Below, one piece after another: positions 13,563-13,564 of a stretch of 13,564 bases of DNA (within the stretch, counting starts at the first letter, position 1; each line of letters starts with the position of its first letter). Position numbers and translations under genes: made by a program. Source of the DNA: JAGLQA01 sp023135565. GTDB taxonomy: Bacteria > Acidobacteriota > Aminicenantia > UBA2199. The notes under the pieces were generated by a model. The model was not told the DNA's origin. It saw only the letters and a program-made list of their open reading frames with translations, and did no database searches. The stretch is from NCBI GenBank assembly GCA_030639305.1, contig DAOWCY010000194.1:1-13564 (forward strand), read 5' to 3'.

Positions 13563-13564
13563 GT

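Overview
The window looks like a fragment of a Gram-negative-type bacterial chromosome, probably from an uncultured lineage. The clearest pointer is a very large hybrid histidine kinase with a secreted two-component-regulator beta-propeller sensor, a family abundant in Bacteroidota, Aminicenantes, Acidobacteriota and deltaproteobacterial groups. No rRNA, tRNA, CRISPR array or intact transposase was seen, so the phylum stays open; Aminicenantes-like is only a guess.

Left region (1-1931, minus strand): a tightly coupled PABA/folate-precursor operon in the order pabC > pabA > pabB, with a readable promoter before pabC. pabB is broken near the left edge: the reading frame stops early and resumes out of frame across a tract of C runs. 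pabA carries an odd N-terminal extension containing a GC-rich palindrome.

1932-2623: no convincing intact gene. It holds decayed ORFs, inverted repeats, and a 53-bp relic of the 3' end of the restriction endonuclease gene that lies 4.4 kb downstream.

Centre (2624-10634): a 1364-aa hybrid sensor kinase on plus. Convergent to it is a two-gene restriction-modification operon on minus: a fused two-domain N6-adenine methyltransferase followed by an AlwI/N.BstNBI-like endonuclease. Only one in-frame TAG separates these two proteins. The methyltransferase start is preceded by an extended -10 and a perfect 7+5+7 inverted repeat that looks like an operator. Beyond it is an in-frame 27-codon mosaic relic of the kinase gene. 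Each outer side of the kinase/RM block therefore carries debris from the gene at the opposite side, which suggests past tandem duplication or recombination followed by deletion.

Right region (10635-12854, minus): a repeat/terminator-like cluster, then a two-gene unit, an extended-SDR sugar epimerase/reductase translationally coupled to a membrane-anchored SGNH hydrolase, driven by a near-consensus sigma70 promoter. A role in cell-surface glycan or lipid modification is possible.

Right edge (12889-13564, minus): a decayed BRO-N/DinD-like antirepressor gene with frameshifts and an internal deletion, and the C-terminus of an unrecognised gene.

Overall, a housekeeping operon adjoins a plastic accessory island (RM system, kinase, gene relics, phage-type antirepressor debris). 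I did not find a clearly new multi-gene defence system. The strongest unusual signals are the reciprocal gene relics, the in-frame amber junction of the RM pair and the operator-like palindrome.
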